DNA of 58,428 bases from Candidatus Omnitrophota bacterium (GCA_023247445.1 JAHFGL010000011.1:1-58428); one strand, 5' to 3'. Counted from the first letter of the stretch, positions 1-9,138 are shown. Notes: generated from the sequence alone by a model not told the origin. Made by a program: numbers and translations.

Positions 1-876
1 GAAGATAAAAAAATAATTCAAGAGAAAATAATACGCTTAATTTATAAAGCGCATAGAATAGGCGTTAAATTAGTCACACTAGGTTCTTTTACTTCCATTA
101 TTACGGATCAAGGCAAGGATATAGTTAATAAGGTTCCAATTTCGATTACCAGTGGAAATACTTATACAGCGGCGTTATGCTTAAAATCAATATTTAAAGT
201 TTGTGATAAGGTGGGCATTAACATTGATACTATAAAACTTGGTATAATTGGTGCAACAGGAGATATTGGCAGTATATGCTCTAGAATCTTAGCAAGACAC
301 GTAAAAAATGTTATTTTATGTTCTCGTGGTATAGAGAAGGAGACAAAATTTATTTCCGAAATTAGAAAGAATGCTAAAGAGGAACCTTTGATTTTTTCAA
401 ATGCAGGAGAAGCTGCAAAAAAATCAGATATCATCATTTGTGCTACAAGTTCATTTAACGTTTTATTCCATAGTAATGATGTTAAGCCGGGTACTATAAT
501 TTGTGACCTCTCGGTACCTCCAAATGTTGGTAGTAATATAATAAATAGCAGAAAAGACATTATAGTTTTTGAAGGCGGGAGGGCCAGTATTCCAAGTTAT
601 GATTCTATCAGTAACGAAACATGGAAGACGCTTTTTCCATACAACTCTGTTTATGGATGTTTAGCAGAAGCATTGGTATTAATATGTGCAAAAAGAATTG
701 AGAATTATTCCATAGGTAGAGGTACAATCACAGAGGATAAAATAAATGAGATTTACAATTTAGGATTGAAGTATGGTTTTGATATCGCAGATTTTACTTA
801 CCTCAACTATGCTTACACGGATAAAGACTTCCAAAACATAAGGGAAATACGATCTAATCATGTTGACAATTGTTAA
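1..876 (+). CDS. Long-chain acyl-ACP reductase-like protein (5' end missing)
   Basis: The reading frame is open from the first base of the window, so only the last 291 residues are visible; a GTG at 211 is internal. The visible part follows the cyanobacterial fatty acyl-ACP reductase (AAR) plan. There is a GSFTSI segment, a TSGNTYTA segment (AAR: TTGNT-TA), a Rossmann loop GATGDIGS at visible residues about 79-86, and a CLAEAL segment whose Cys (codon 658-660) aligns with the AAR active-site Cys that carries the acyl thioester. The tail matches the AAR C-terminus (GRG-ITEDKI...GLKYGFDIADF). AAR reduces acyl-ACP to fatty aldehyde with NADPH. The family call rests on remembered AAR sequence. 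Fatty aldehyde for lipids or hydrocarbons is possible, but no aldehyde deformylating oxygenase is visible. The gene overlaps the next one by 17 nt, so they are probably co-transcribed. Confidence 0.72.
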   Translation, partial: EDKKIIQEKIIRLIYKAHRIGVKLVTLGSFTSIITDQGKDIVNKVPISITSGNTYTAALCLKSIFKVCDKVGINIDTIKLGIIGATGDIGSICSRILARHVKNVILCSRGIEKETKFISEIRKNAKEEPLIFSNAGEAAKKSDIIICATSSFNVLFHSNDVKPGTIICDLSVPPNVGSNIINSRKDIIVFEGGRASIPSYDSISNETWKTLFPYNSVYGCLAEALVLICAKRIENYSIGRGTITEDKINEIYNLGLKYGFDIADFTYLNYAYTDKDFQNIREIRSNHVDNC

Positions 877-3073
877 AGGGCTATCTCTTTCTACCTTCTT
901 AATTTCTGCGTTGCTTATTGTTTTAATGGTTTTTGTTCTCATTAAAAACAGTAAATCACCCGTCAACCTATCATTTGCATTAGTTTGTCTTAGCGCAGCA
1001 ATTTGGCTTTTTAGTTATTCGCAGGCATATAATTCCTCTTATACAGAAGAGATCCTTTTTTGGTTTAAAGTTGGGTATCCAGGAGTGGTCTTTATCGCTA
1101 TTACATATTTACATTTTGCGAATGTAATACTAAAGATTAAGTCTACAAGAAAAATTATTATTTTTAGTTATATCGTTGGGTTTTTTATGGCCTATTTAAT
1201 ATGGACATCGAATTTTATTGTAAATGGATTAAATGAATTTAAGTGGGGATTTTATCCAAAAGCAGGCAAACTTCATCCCTACTTTTTAATGATTTTCTTA
1301 GGATTGGTGAATGCCGCATCTGCTCAAATAGGTTATACCTATTTTTTAAAAAGGAAAGAATTCGCAAGCCTTACCCTGCAACAACTCAAATATATATTAT
1401 TAGCATTTGGTATTTTTACCCTCGCTTCCATAGATTTTATCCCCAATTATGGTATCAATATACTACCGTTGGGATTTATCCCAGTCACAATATTTTTGTC
1501 GATTATTTGTTACAGCATTATTAAATATCGATTGATGGATATTTCGTTAGCAATAACAAGGACTGGAATTTTTTTGGTTGTTTACAGTTTTGTCTTGGGC
1601 ATTCCATTTGCGATTGCATTTGGGTGTCGTGAGTTTTTATTTATTTTATTTAATGATAATTGGTGGATAATCCCGCTTGTTAGCTCGACTATATTGGCAA
1701 CGGGAGGTCCCTATATTTATCTTTATATTCAAAAACAAGCTGAAAATAATCTTTTAAAAGAACAAAGACAATATCAATCTACCTTGCGCCAAGCTTCATT
1801 AGGAATGGGGAGGATAAAAGATCTTAAGAAATTATTACAATTGATTGTTCATATTGTAGCTCGAGCAGTTCGGATTGAACATTGCGAGATTTATTTGTTG
1901 CATGAAGCATCAAATCAATATGTTTTAAAAGCCTCTAAAGGGAGGCTTAAAGTTGATCAGGTTAGTGTGCTACCGATCGATTCTATCTTAGTTAAGGAAA
2001 TGATTAAAATAAAAGAGCCCTTTGTTTATGATGAGATTAATCAGCGTTCACATGATTATCAAGATAAAAATTTGTCTGAGATTGAACAAATAATGAAGAA
2101 TTTAGATGGGGCACTTCTTGTTCCGAGTTTTATCGAAGAACGATTGATTGCTATTATTGTTCTTGGGAAAAAGAAATCCGGGAAGCTGTATAGTCATGAT
2201 GACTTGGCTGTTTTTTCTATTCTTGCCAATCAATCGGCCTTGGCAATCGAGAATGCTCAGTTTTATGAAGATATGAAAAAGACTCACGAGCAGCTTTTTC
2301 GGGCAGAGAAAATGGCCACCATTGGGACGATGGCAGATGGTTTGTCACATCAAATCAATAATCGTCTGCATGCGATGGGGTTTATTGCCGGCGATGCTTT
2401 GGATACTATTCGTATAAAGAAAAAAGAGGCTTTGCCTGAAGATATTAAGATTGTTTTCGAAGACATTGAGCATTCACTTGATCGCATTCAAGATAATGTT
2501 AAGCGCGGTGGAGAGATTGTTGAAGGCCTTTTGAAATATACCCGCAAAGGAGAGGAAGGATTCTCTCCCGTTGATTTGGACAAGCTTTTTGACGCCTCTT
2601 TTGAGATGGCTCAATTTAAAATTAAGGTTAATGAAATTGATGTTGTTAAGAATTTTAATGAAACAACACCGCAGATTTATGGAAATTTTACTCAGTTGCA
2701 GGAGGTTCTCTTTAACATTATTGATAATTCCTATGATGCAATGGTTCAACGAAAAAATGATTTAAAAGAGCCAAACTACCGAGGACGACTTGAGGTTAAT
2801 GCGACGAAAAAGGGTCGCAAGATTGAAATTGTGATTAAAGATAATGGGATGGGCGTTAAAGAAGAAGATCTTAATAAACTGTTTGCCCCATTTTTTACAA
2901 CAAAGCTTTCAAGCAAGAAGGGAACGGGTTTGGGACTCTATGTTATTCGGCAAATTATTGAAGAAAATCATGGCGGGAAGGTTGAGTTTTTATCTAAGCT
3001 GGGAATTGGATCAGAAACACATCTAACTTTGCCGATTGTGACCGAAGGTGATGATACAAAAATTTTAAGTTGA
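860..3073 (+). CDS. 7TM-GAF sensor histidine kinase
   Basis: This 737-residue membrane sensor kinase starts at an ATG inside the end of the preceding gene. Residues about 1-270 form seven or eight hydrophobic helices of the histidine-kinase 7TM N-terminal type. A GAF domain follows at about 310-475, ending in the usual ALAIENAQ helix. The dimerisation and phosphoacceptor region has H497 in an unusual H-box, SHQINN, rather than HExxNP. The ATPase domain keeps an N-box (NIIDNSYDA), DNGMGV, FAPFFTTK and GTGLGL. It should autophosphorylate and pass phosphate to a receiver, most simply the stand-alone receiver encoded about 140 nt downstream. The signal is unknown. The coupling to the acyl-ACP reductase-like gene may mean it senses membrane or lipid state, which is an inference from overlap only. 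Confidence 0.9.
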   Translation: MLTIVKGLSLSTFLISALLIVLMVFVLIKNSKSPVNLSFALVCLSAAIWLFSYSQAYNSSYTEEILFWFKVGYPGVVFIAITYLHFANVILKIKSTRKIIIFSYIVGFFMAYLIWTSNFIVNGLNEFKWGFYPKAGKLHPYFLMIFLGLVNAASAQIGYTYFLKRKEFASLTLQQLKYILLAFGIFTLASIDFIPNYGINILPLGFIPVTIFLSIICYSIIKYRLMDISLAITRTGIFLVVYSFVLGIPFAIAFGCREFLFILFNDNWWIIPLVSSTILATGGPYIYLYIQKQAENNLLKEQRQYQSTLRQASLGMGRIKDLKKLLQLIVHIVARAVRIEHCEIYLLHEASNQYVLKASKGRLKVDQVSVLPIDSILVKEMIKIKEPFVYDEINQRSHDYQDKNLSEIEQIMKNLDGALLVPSFIEERLIAIIVLGKKKSGKLYSHDDLAVFSILANQSALAIENAQFYEDMKKTHEQLFRAEKMATIGTMADGLSHQINNRLHAMGFIAGDALDTIRIKKKEALPEDIKIVFEDIEHSLDRIQDNVKRGGEIVEGLLKYTRKGEEGFSPVDLDKLFDASFEMAQFKIKVNEIDVVKNFNETTPQIYGNFTQLQEVLFNIIDNSYDAMVQRKNDLKEPNYRGRLEVNATKKGRKIEIVIKDNGMGVKEEDLNKLFAPFFTTKLSSKKGTGLGLYVIRQIIEENHGGKVEFLSKLGIGSETHLTLPIVTEGDDTKILS

Positions 3074-3118
3074 TGTTGTGCTTGCTTGGTAGTTAGACTA
3101 AAATCATTTTAAAATTAG

Positions 3119-3197
3119 GGGCTTTCAGTTTTCAGCTGTCGGCTTTCAGTAGCTGGCAGTTACTGAAAGCTGAAGACTGACAGCTGATAGCTTTTCA
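3119..3197. repeat. Class A inverted repeat, empty copy (no gene inside)
   Basis: The spacer is built from variants of CAGCTTTCAG / CTGAAAGCTG. A perfect 10-bp inverted repeat, GCTTTCAGTA (3142-3151) and TACTGAAAGC (3161-3170), sits in the middle, flanked by further imperfect copies (TCAGCTGTC, GACAGCTGATAGC). The same vocabulary borders the four-helix-bundle gene at 11117-11476, so this looks like a gene-less copy of that element. As RNA it would form a long hairpin between the kinase gene and the receiver gene. Confidence 0.75.
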
Positions 3198-3213
3198 GAA
3201 AAAGGAAATAAAA

Positions 3214-3576
3214 ATGCCTAAGTTATTGATTGTCGATGATGAATCAGACATCCGAGAATTTGCTAAACGATTTTTTTTAAAGAGAAATATTGAGGTCTTT
3301 ACCGCAAGCGGTGGAATCGAAGCGCTCGATATTATTGAAAAAGAAAATCCAGATTTGGTTTTGCTCGATGTTAATATGGAGCAGACCTCAGGAGTTGAGG
3401 TTTTAAAAAAACTTAGAGAACGAAAGAATGATGTTAAGGTAATCATGGTCACAGGCGTTGAAGATGAATCGGTCATTAACGAAGTTAATAGCTGGGGCGT
3501 TCGCGGCTATATCCACAAGCCGCTTGTGTTAGAAGAACTAGAAAAAATTGTTCTTGCAGAGTTAGTTAAAAAGTAA
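3214..3576 (+). CDS. Stand-alone response regulator receiver
   Basis: This 120-residue CheY-like protein consists of a receiver domain only. It shows the acidic pair at D8/D9, phosphoacceptor D52 in LLDVNM, a conserved Thr in VTGV and Lys in IHKPL. There is no DNA-binding or enzymatic output, so it probably works as a phosphate relay or by protein contact. An AAAGGAAAT ribosome-binding site precedes the ATG. The next gene starts one base after its stop codon, so the receiver and the GAF/HD-GYP phosphodiesterase are almost certainly translated together. Kinase, receiver and c-di-GMP enzyme make a plausible signalling chain. Confidence 0.92.
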   Translation: MPKLLIVDDESDIREFAKRFFLKRNIEVFTASGGIEALDIIEKENPDLVLLDVNMEQTSGVEVLKKLRERKNDVKVIMVTGVEDESVINEVNSWGVRGYIHKPLVLEELEKIVLAELVKK

Positions 3577-3577
3577 A

Positions 3578-4759
3578 ATGGTAAAGATAGATTATAAAAA
3601 AGAGTTAGAGTCAGCCAGTAAGGGGATGATTATGATCCACAATCCCCATCTGCTTATTAGGCTTATTGTACGGATGATTGTACGTAAACTTCAAATTAAA
3701 CATGCCGGGATGATTCTTTATGAACCAGAAAATAATTGTTATGTGCTGAATATTTCTCGTGGAGAGTCGGGGGTTAGAATTCCCAAGGGATATACACGTT
3801 TTAATGATGAGAGTCCAATTATAAAGATTTTTAATCGAAAAGAGTTTAAATCTTTAACGATCAGCCGTAATGCTATCGTCGCTGATGATATTAATAAGAT
3901 GCTTTGGAAAGAAAGTGTCATTGAAAACGGCAATGGCACAAAAGAAATTTTGCACAAGGTTGATGAACAGATGCAGATGCTAAATTCTACGGCCTGTGTG
4001 CCGGCATTTTATCAAAATAAATTATTGGCCGTTCTTTTATTGGGTGAGAAATATGATGGAACAAAATTTGAGCAGGAGGAGCTAGACTTTTTTTCTGCAC
4101 TTGCCTCTGATGCTGCGATGGCGATCCGTAACGCCCAACTTTTTGAAAGTCTTAAACATGAAGCCGAGCGCAACCGCAAATTATTTTTACAAACGATTAT
4201 GGTTTTAGGTTCGACAATCGAAGCTAAAGATGCATACACTCATGGGCATACCGAACGCGTCACGCGTTATGCCTTATCGATTGCCCGTCAGATGGTAACC
4301 AATGGTTCCACACAGTTTCAGGAAAATTTTTTTGAAAATTTATATATTTCAGGTTTACTTCACGACATTGGAAAGATTGCGATTCCTGAGGGTATTTTAC
4401 ATAAGACGGGAAAGCTTACTGAAGAAGAATATGGCATTATGAAACAACATACCCTCCGAGGGGCCGAGATGGTCAAGCCTTTAGGGCTCGCGAAAGAAAC
4501 TGTTGATGGTATAAAATATCATCATGAATCTTTTGATGGTAACGGATATCCAGATAAGTTAGCGGGAGCTCAAATCCCTATTTCCGCCGCCATTATTGCT
4601 GTGGCTGATACCTTTGATGCGATGACGACCGATCGACCTTACCGTAAAGGCCTTTCCAGAGAAACCGCAATCGATGAAATAAAACGAAAATCAGGTGTTC
4701 AGTTTAATCCCATCCCCGTTAAGGCGCTTGTCGAACTCTTCCGCGCCGGTCGCCTTTAG
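3578..4759 (+). CDS. GAF-HD-GYP cyclic-di-GMP phosphodiesterase
   Basis: The protein has 393 residues. A GAF-type sensor domain covers about residues 10-195 and ends in the AMAIRNAQL helix. The HD-GYP domain covers about 200-390 and retains the metal and catalytic motifs: HTERV, HDIGK (H262), the HHE motif, GNGYP, and VADTFDAMT followed by DRPYRKG. The GYP signature indicates hydrolysis of cyclic di-GMP rather than a plain HD phosphohydrolase. It is cytoplasmic, with no membrane segment. It sits directly behind a receiver gene, and its 3' end overlaps the convergent kinase gene by four bases. A second GAF/HD-GYP protein starts at the right edge of the window. Confidence 0.94.
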   Translation: MVKIDYKKELESASKGMIMIHNPHLLIRLIVRMIVRKLQIKHAGMILYEPENNCYVLNISRGESGVRIPKGYTRFNDESPIIKIFNRKEFKSLTISRNAIVADDINKMLWKESVIENGNGTKEILHKVDEQMQMLNSTACVPAFYQNKLLAVLLLGEKYDGTKFEQEELDFFSALASDAAMAIRNAQLFESLKHEAERNRKLFLQTIMVLGSTIEAKDAYTHGHTERVTRYALSIARQMVTNGSTQFQENFFENLYISGLLHDIGKIAIPEGILHKTGKLTEEEYGIMKQHTLRGAEMVKPLGLAKETVDGIKYHHESFDGNGYPDKLAGAQIPISAAIIAVADTFDAMTTDRPYRKGLSRETAIDEIKRKSGVQFNPIPVKALVELFRAGRL

Positions 4760-6363
4760 CCAACAGGCAGTTCAATAGTAATCTCAGTCCCAACGTTTAT
4801 TTCACTTCTAATTCGGATTTTTCCTTGATGCTTCTCAATGATGCTTTGCGTAATGGCCAAACCTAACCCGGTGCTGTTATCTTTGCGGCTAAAAAAGGGA
4901 TCAAAAACATGGGGGAGGTCTTCTTTTGTAATTCCACAGCCGGAATCCTTAATGATAATTTTAAATAATTTGTCGGTTTGTTCAGTTGCTATTATTAGCT
5001 GATCATTTTGTTTCATCGACTCCAGAGCGTTAAGAAGAAGATTTAGCAGAGCTTGTTTTATTTGGTTGGAATCAATGGAGATGATTTGGTCTTCGTTAGC
5101 ATGAAATTGCTTAATTAATGTAATGTTTTTTTGAATAGTTTTACTGTTTAAGAAATCAATGGTCTCATTTAGTAATTTATGAATATCTGCTGATTTGATC
5201 GAAAGAGGGCTTGGTTTACCATAGTCAAGGAGTTGATGGACAAGGTCGTCAATGCGCGATACTTCTTTATTTATGAGTTTAGAAAATTTTAATAAAAATT
5301 CTTTATCTTCAATTTTTTGTGGTAAATATTCAGCAAAAGTTTTAATGGCGGTTAGTGGATTCTTTATTTCGTGAGCGATCCCGCTAGTCAAGAATCCTAG
5401 GGTTTTATATTTTTCAGATCGTGTTATTTCTTCTCGAAGTTTTTGGTTTTGTTGAATGATTTCTTCGGGAGTCCCCTTATAAAAATATTCATCAACGAAG
5501 CTATGTATTTTGTTCCTTAGTGGAATGAAAAATAGTCCAAGAATAAACGCTGTTATTGCGCTAACTATTAAAGATTTGTAGCCAAAAAGTTCTTCGAAAT
5601 ATTTCTCAAGCAGTAAAACCATTAATAGATATGTTAGGGAAAGAATGGCAATGACTGTTGAATAAACAAGCCCCCGTTTGATAACTAAATCAACCTCAAT
5701 TAGTTGATGTCTGAAAATAGCAAGGGTAATAAAAATAGAGTGAATGGGAACGAGAAAATTGCTATATGGGTAAATATTTAAGTCAAAAGTTGCCATAAAA
5801 TTAGTTATGCCGCCACTAAATCCTATCAAAGATAGAATTAGAAAAAGTAGAGCTTTTTTCTGTTCTGGGTAACATATTTTATAATGTAAAATCAGTCGAA
5901 TATAAGCAGTCAAAACAATAATGATCCAAAATATCATAAATACAACCATAGTGGTATTCGAATTATAATAGTAAAACGAATTAAATATATACTTACTAGA
6001 TGCATATAGTTGATCATTAATATTAATAATTAAAAAACAAAAGGCTTGAATATAAACAAATAAGATTGTTAGGTTATCTTTTTTATTCATTATTATTGAC
6101 GCAGCATGATAGAAGGATGCTGGTATAAAAATTACCCCAATTAAGGTGAATTTTAGAATATATTTAGCGAGTGTTTCATTTTGCAGGCCTCCAATGAAAA
6201 ATGAGCCGATGCCCCAAATGAGCACAGTGAAGATGTGATAAGAAAACAGTCGAGCGGATTTTGATTTTCCCTTTAAGAATAGCATCAGGAAAAGAGGGAA
6301 GTTCACAAGTAATATTAATAGTCCAGAAATTGCAAACGGGGTTATATGAAAAAATTGGGACAT
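4756..6363 (-). CDS. 7TM sensor histidine kinase (paralogue 2 of a tandem pair)
   Basis: This 535-residue kinase has a 7TM N-terminal module (about 1-230), another TM pair near 235-285, and no GAF domain. The H-box is canonical, HEIKNPLTAIKTF with H331. The ATPase domain shows N-box NALESM, DSGCGI, FDPFFSRK and STGLGL. It is clearly paralogous to the neighbouring kinase at 6370-8004: both begin with an almost identical TPFAISGLLI segment and share the order LNIYPYGNFL-like loop, Q-L, GYKSL, FIPLRN. It is the last gene of a four-gene operon and its stop codon overlaps the stop of the convergent HD-GYP gene. The signal is unknown. Confidence 0.92.
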   Translation of the reverse strand: MSQFFHITPFAISGLLILLVNFPLFLMLFLKGKSKSARLFSYHIFTVLIWGIGSFFIGGLQNETLAKYILKFTLIGVIFIPASFYHAASIIMNKKDNLTILFVYIQAFCFLIININDQLYASSKYIFNSFYYYNSNTTMVVFMIFWIIIVLTAYIRLILHYKICYPEQKKALLFLILSLIGFSGGITNFMATFDLNIYPYSNFLVPIHSIFITLAIFRHQLIEVDLVIKRGLVYSTVIAILSLTYLLMVLLLEKYFEELFGYKSLIVSAITAFILGLFFIPLRNKIHSFVDEYFYKGTPEEIIQQNQKLREEITRSEKYKTLGFLTSGIAHEIKNPLTAIKTFAEYLPQKIEDKEFLLKFSKLINKEVSRIDDLVHQLLDYGKPSPLSIKSADIHKLLNETIDFLNSKTIQKNITLIKQFHANEDQIISIDSNQIKQALLNLLLNALESMKQNDQLIIATEQTDKLFKIIIKDSGCGITKEDLPHVFDPFFSRKDNSTGLGLAITQSIIEKHQGKIRIRSEINVGTEITIELPVG

Positions 6364-6369
6364 TTTTAA

Positions 6370-8004
6370 TTAACCTTTAGAGTGTTGTACTGTTTGTTGT
6401 GGCTGATCAACGGGTAGTTCAATGATGAACTCTGTTCCTTGGCCCTCGATACTTTTAACTTTAATTTTTCCTTTATGTTGTTCAATGATTCCTTGCGTGA
6501 TGGCGAGCCCCAAGCCAGTCCCACCTTGCTTTTGAGTAAAAAATGGTTCGAATATAGACTTTAAGTGCGCCGCCGATATTCCATATCCTGTATCCCGAAT
6601 AGAAACTTGTAAGTTTTTATGGTGAATGTTTGTCTCAATTGTCAGTGCCCCACCTTGTGGCATGGCTTCGATGGCATTCAACATGATATTAAGAAGAGCT
6701 TGTTTAATTTTATTTTGATCTAGATTTAAGGAGTGGGGCATGGGAGCTAGCGTAATTTTAAGCACAATGTTGGATTTTTGTATTTGATTACTTAATAAAT
6801 CAAGGGTTTTTTTGATCGTCTGATTGATATTTGTTGGTTCAAGTTTCAGCATGGAGGGCTTAGCGAAATCAAGAAGATCCTTGACTAGATTTTCTATTCG
6901 ATTTAGTTCTTGGGAAGCTATTTTATTAAAGCTCGCGATAAATTCTGGATCATCTTTTCTTGCGGGGAGATATTCAAAGAAAGTTTTAAGCGTTGTAAGC
7001 GGGTTTTTAACCTCATGGGCAATCCCAGTAGCTAGTGTCCCAAGTGTTTTATATTTCTCAGTTTGAATGACTTCCTCTCGTAAAAGTTCATTTTGTAACG
7101 CAATTTGTTCAATGTTGGCTTTAAAGAAACATCGATCAACAAATTTCTGGATTTGATTTCTTAGAGGGATGAATATTAATCCCAAAGAAAATGATGCGAC
7201 ACCACTTATGAGCAGTGATTTATAGCCAAATAATTCTTGAGTATATTTTTCGAGAATAAAAACAGTCAAAAGATAGAAAATTGTAATAATTGTCATGACA
7301 ATTGAGTAAACGGTGCCTTTTCTTATAATTAGAGAGATATCAAATAATTGATGTTGCAAAATGCCATGAGTAATAATAATAAAATAAACGGCAATAAGAA
7401 AGTTTCCATAGGGGTAAATATTTAATCCAAATATTCCTGGTAAGAAATTCATTGTTCCCCCACCAAAACCAAGTGGCCCAGCTAAAAGTACAGTTAATAT
7501 TTGTTTTTTAATATGACCTGGGCTTTTCCAATAATGCTCAAAGAGAATAAAGACTTTATAGAAAACAAATAGCTCCCAAAAAATAAATGATAAAAGGTAA
7601 AAGATGTTTCCGCTAAAAAAATAGAAAGAATTGGATACCAGAAGGGGTTTTATTGCCATTTGTCCAGTGAGTAGAATCAACGAGAAGAAGATGGCTTGGG
7701 AATATGCCACCAGAAGAAGAATTCTTTTTTGTATATTAAGAAATATAAATACGGAATGTAGTAGGGTTGGTGGGATAAATAGAACGAAAGGATATGTAAA
7801 ATACCAGATAATAAGTGAGAGTTTTTGGTCGGTAGTTATTCCAATTAAAAATGCTCCCAACCCCCACAGCGAAACGACCAACATTACAATAGAGTAAACC
7901 TTTGTAAGTTTCGTTTTTCCTTTTGTAAATATATAGATGAAGGCTAAAAAATAAGGAATAAAGATTAATAGCCCAGATATGGCAAATGGTGTTAGATGAA
8001 TCAT
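6370..8004 (-). CDS. 7TM sensor histidine kinase (paralogue 1 of a tandem pair)
   Basis: This 544-residue sensor kinase has the same layout as its downstream paralogue. Seven hydrophobic helices are followed by two more near 235-285, then HisKA with H330 in HEVKNPLTTLKTF, then an ATPase domain with N-box NAIEAM, DTGYGI, FEPFFTQK and GTGLGL. The start ATG lies one base after the stop of the receiver gene, so phosphotransfer to that receiver (D54) is the obvious guess. The C-terminal Gln-rich tail (about 12 residues after ELPVD) is missing from the paralogue. The pair looks like a tandem duplication followed by divergence of the sensor half. Confidence 0.92.
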   Translation of the reverse strand: MIHLTPFAISGLLIFIPYFLAFIYIFTKGKTKLTKVYSIVMLVVSLWGLGAFLIGITTDQKLSLIIWYFTYPFVLFIPPTLLHSVFIFLNIQKRILLLVAYSQAIFFSLILLTGQMAIKPLLVSNSFYFFSGNIFYLLSFIFWELFVFYKVFILFEHYWKSPGHIKKQILTVLLAGPLGFGGGTMNFLPGIFGLNIYPYGNFLIAVYFIIITHGILQHQLFDISLIIRKGTVYSIVMTIITIFYLLTVFILEKYTQELFGYKSLLISGVASFSLGLIFIPLRNQIQKFVDRCFFKANIEQIALQNELLREEVIQTEKYKTLGTLATGIAHEVKNPLTTLKTFFEYLPARKDDPEFIASFNKIASQELNRIENLVKDLLDFAKPSMLKLEPTNINQTIKKTLDLLSNQIQKSNIVLKITLAPMPHSLNLDQNKIKQALLNIMLNAIEAMPQGGALTIETNIHHKNLQVSIRDTGYGISAAHLKSIFEPFFTQKQGGTGLGLAITQGIIEQHKGKIKVKSIEGQGTEFIIELPVDQPQQTVQHSKG

Positions 8005-8005
8005 T

Positions 8006-8368
8006 TTATTTCAAGTTCCTCTTTACCGACTCTAAGATTTCCTCCGACTTAAAGGGTTTTACGATATACCCACACGCCCCGAGCTTACTGGCTTCGGCCG
8101 CGGTTTCGACGGATTTGTAGCCGGTCACCATGATAATATTGAGCTTTGGATGTGCGGCTTTCATCGCCTTAAGCACATCAAGCCCATTGACCTTAGGCAT
8201 CTTGATATCCATAAGGACAAGACCGATATTTTTATCATTTTTAAGGCATTCCAGGGCTTGTTCACCATTATCGGTCACAATCAGCTCATAATGTTCTTCC
8301 AGGATTAGTTTCAACGACTCGCGAATTCCTTCTTCATCATCTACGATTAGAATTTTCTTATTACTCAT
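8006..8368 (-). CDS. Stand-alone response regulator receiver
   Basis: This 120-residue single-domain receiver has the acidic pair in LIVDDEEG, phosphoacceptor D54 in LMDIKMP, Thr in MVTGYK and Lys in IVKPFK. There is no output domain. An AAGGAG site precedes the ATG. It lies between an XRE-cupin regulator gene and two sensor kinase genes on the same strand, with one base separating it from the first kinase gene. This suggests that both kinases feed into one receiver. Confidence 0.93.
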   Translation of the reverse strand: MSNKKILIVDDEEGIRESLKLILEEHYELIVTDNGEQALECLKNDKNIGLVLMDIKMPKVNGLDVLKAMKAAHPKLNIIMVTGYKSVETAAEASKLGACGYIVKPFKSEEILESVKRNLK

Positions 8369-8387
8369 TTTTTCTCCTTTTTGATAA

Positions 8388-8933
8388 TTAAAGTGCTACC
8401 GGTGAGGCTACACAAATCACCTTGGCTAAAGATTTTCCTGTATTAACAAAACAATGTTCTGCAGAAGCATCAAAGTAGAAGGTGCTATGTTTGACCAGGG
8501 GGCAGGTTTCTTTTCCAACTTTTACCTCAATATTGCCTTCTAATACAAAAACGAATTTTTCAGTTCCTATCGAGTTTTGCTCCTTGCTGGTTTGCCCGCG
8601 TGGTTCGATTTTAATGATAATCGGCATCATTTTTTTTGATAAAACCTTGGAGGTTAAGATTTCAAAGGAGGCCTTTTCGTTATGGACAAAGGCATCCGTT
8701 AGCTTTTTGGGAGTTTTTTCCGTTTGCCTGTCTTCTCTAATATTAGCGTAGAGATGGGTGATATCGACCCCAAGGGCTTTAGCCATATTCATATGCGATT
8801 CCAAGGAGCCCACCATCTTTTCGTTTTCGATGCGGCTTAAGGTCGCAATCTGAACCCCACTTTTTTCTGAGAGCTCAACAAGTGTCATACCTTTGGCTTT
8901 GCGTAATTCTTTAATCTTATTTCCGATATACAT
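8388..8933 (-). CDS. XRE-family regulator with cupin domain
   Basis: The protein has 181 residues. An N-terminal helix-turn-helix of the Cro/C1 type covers about 5-60 (GMTLVELSEKSGVQIATLSRIE). A C-terminal cupin covers about 105-178, with a GTEKFVFVLEGNIEVKVG strand and a Phe/His-containing second motif. These regulators usually bind a small ligand in the cupin and repress or activate neighbouring promoters. AAGGGGAG precedes the ATG. It is the first gene of the leftward kinase operon and faces an AT-rich divergent spacer holding repeated AAATTTGTCA-like motifs, which are candidate operators. Confidence 0.92.
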   Translation of the reverse strand: MYIGNKIKELRKAKGMTLVELSEKSGVQIATLSRIENEKMVGSLESHMNMAKALGVDITHLYANIREDRQTEKTPKKLTDAFVHNEKASFEILTSKVLSKKMMPIIIKIEPRGQTSKEQNSIGTEKFVFVLEGNIEVKVGKETCPLVKHSTFYFDASAEHCFVNTGKSLAKVICVASPVAL

Positions 8934-9109
8934 GTTCTCCCCTTTTTTAGATCATTAAACCTCACCAAAAGTATAATTTAATTTGATTAAAAGTCAATTA
9001 AATTTGTCATAAAATTAAATTAATTTGTGAAAATTTTTAAAATATTTTTCTTAATTTTATAACTTATTGGCATTTAACATCTTAAAAATTGATTAAAAAA
9101 CAAATAAAT
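8934..9109. promoter_or_regulatory. AT-rich divergent spacer with repeated AATTAAATTTGTCA-like motifs
   Basis: The spacer between the leftward XRE-cupin operon and the rightward gene at 9171 is very AT-rich. It repeats a short motif: TCAATTAAATTTGTCA near 8993, TAAATTAATTTGTGA near 9015 and AAATAAATTTGACA near 9102. Repeated motifs in a divergent spacer next to an XRE gene are typical of autoregulatory operators. Binding by this protein is an inference. Confidence 0.45.
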
Positions 9110-9138
9110 TTGACAAATAATCAAACACATGATATTCT
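9110..9138 (+). promoter_or_regulatory. Sigma70-type promoter TTGACA-N17-TATTCT
   Basis: A perfect -35 TTGACA (9110-9115) and a TATTCT -10 (9133-9138) are separated by exactly 17 bp. Transcription would start near 9145, upstream of the ATG at 9171. An upstream in-frame ATG at 9129 lies inside the promoter and is therefore not the start. Confidence 0.7.

Noticed and set aside
860..3073. PrsK, the PEP-CTERM system kinase (same broad TM-GAF-kinase layout)
   Set aside because: It is not next to PrsR or exosortase genes and its H-box is atypical; evidence is not enough.
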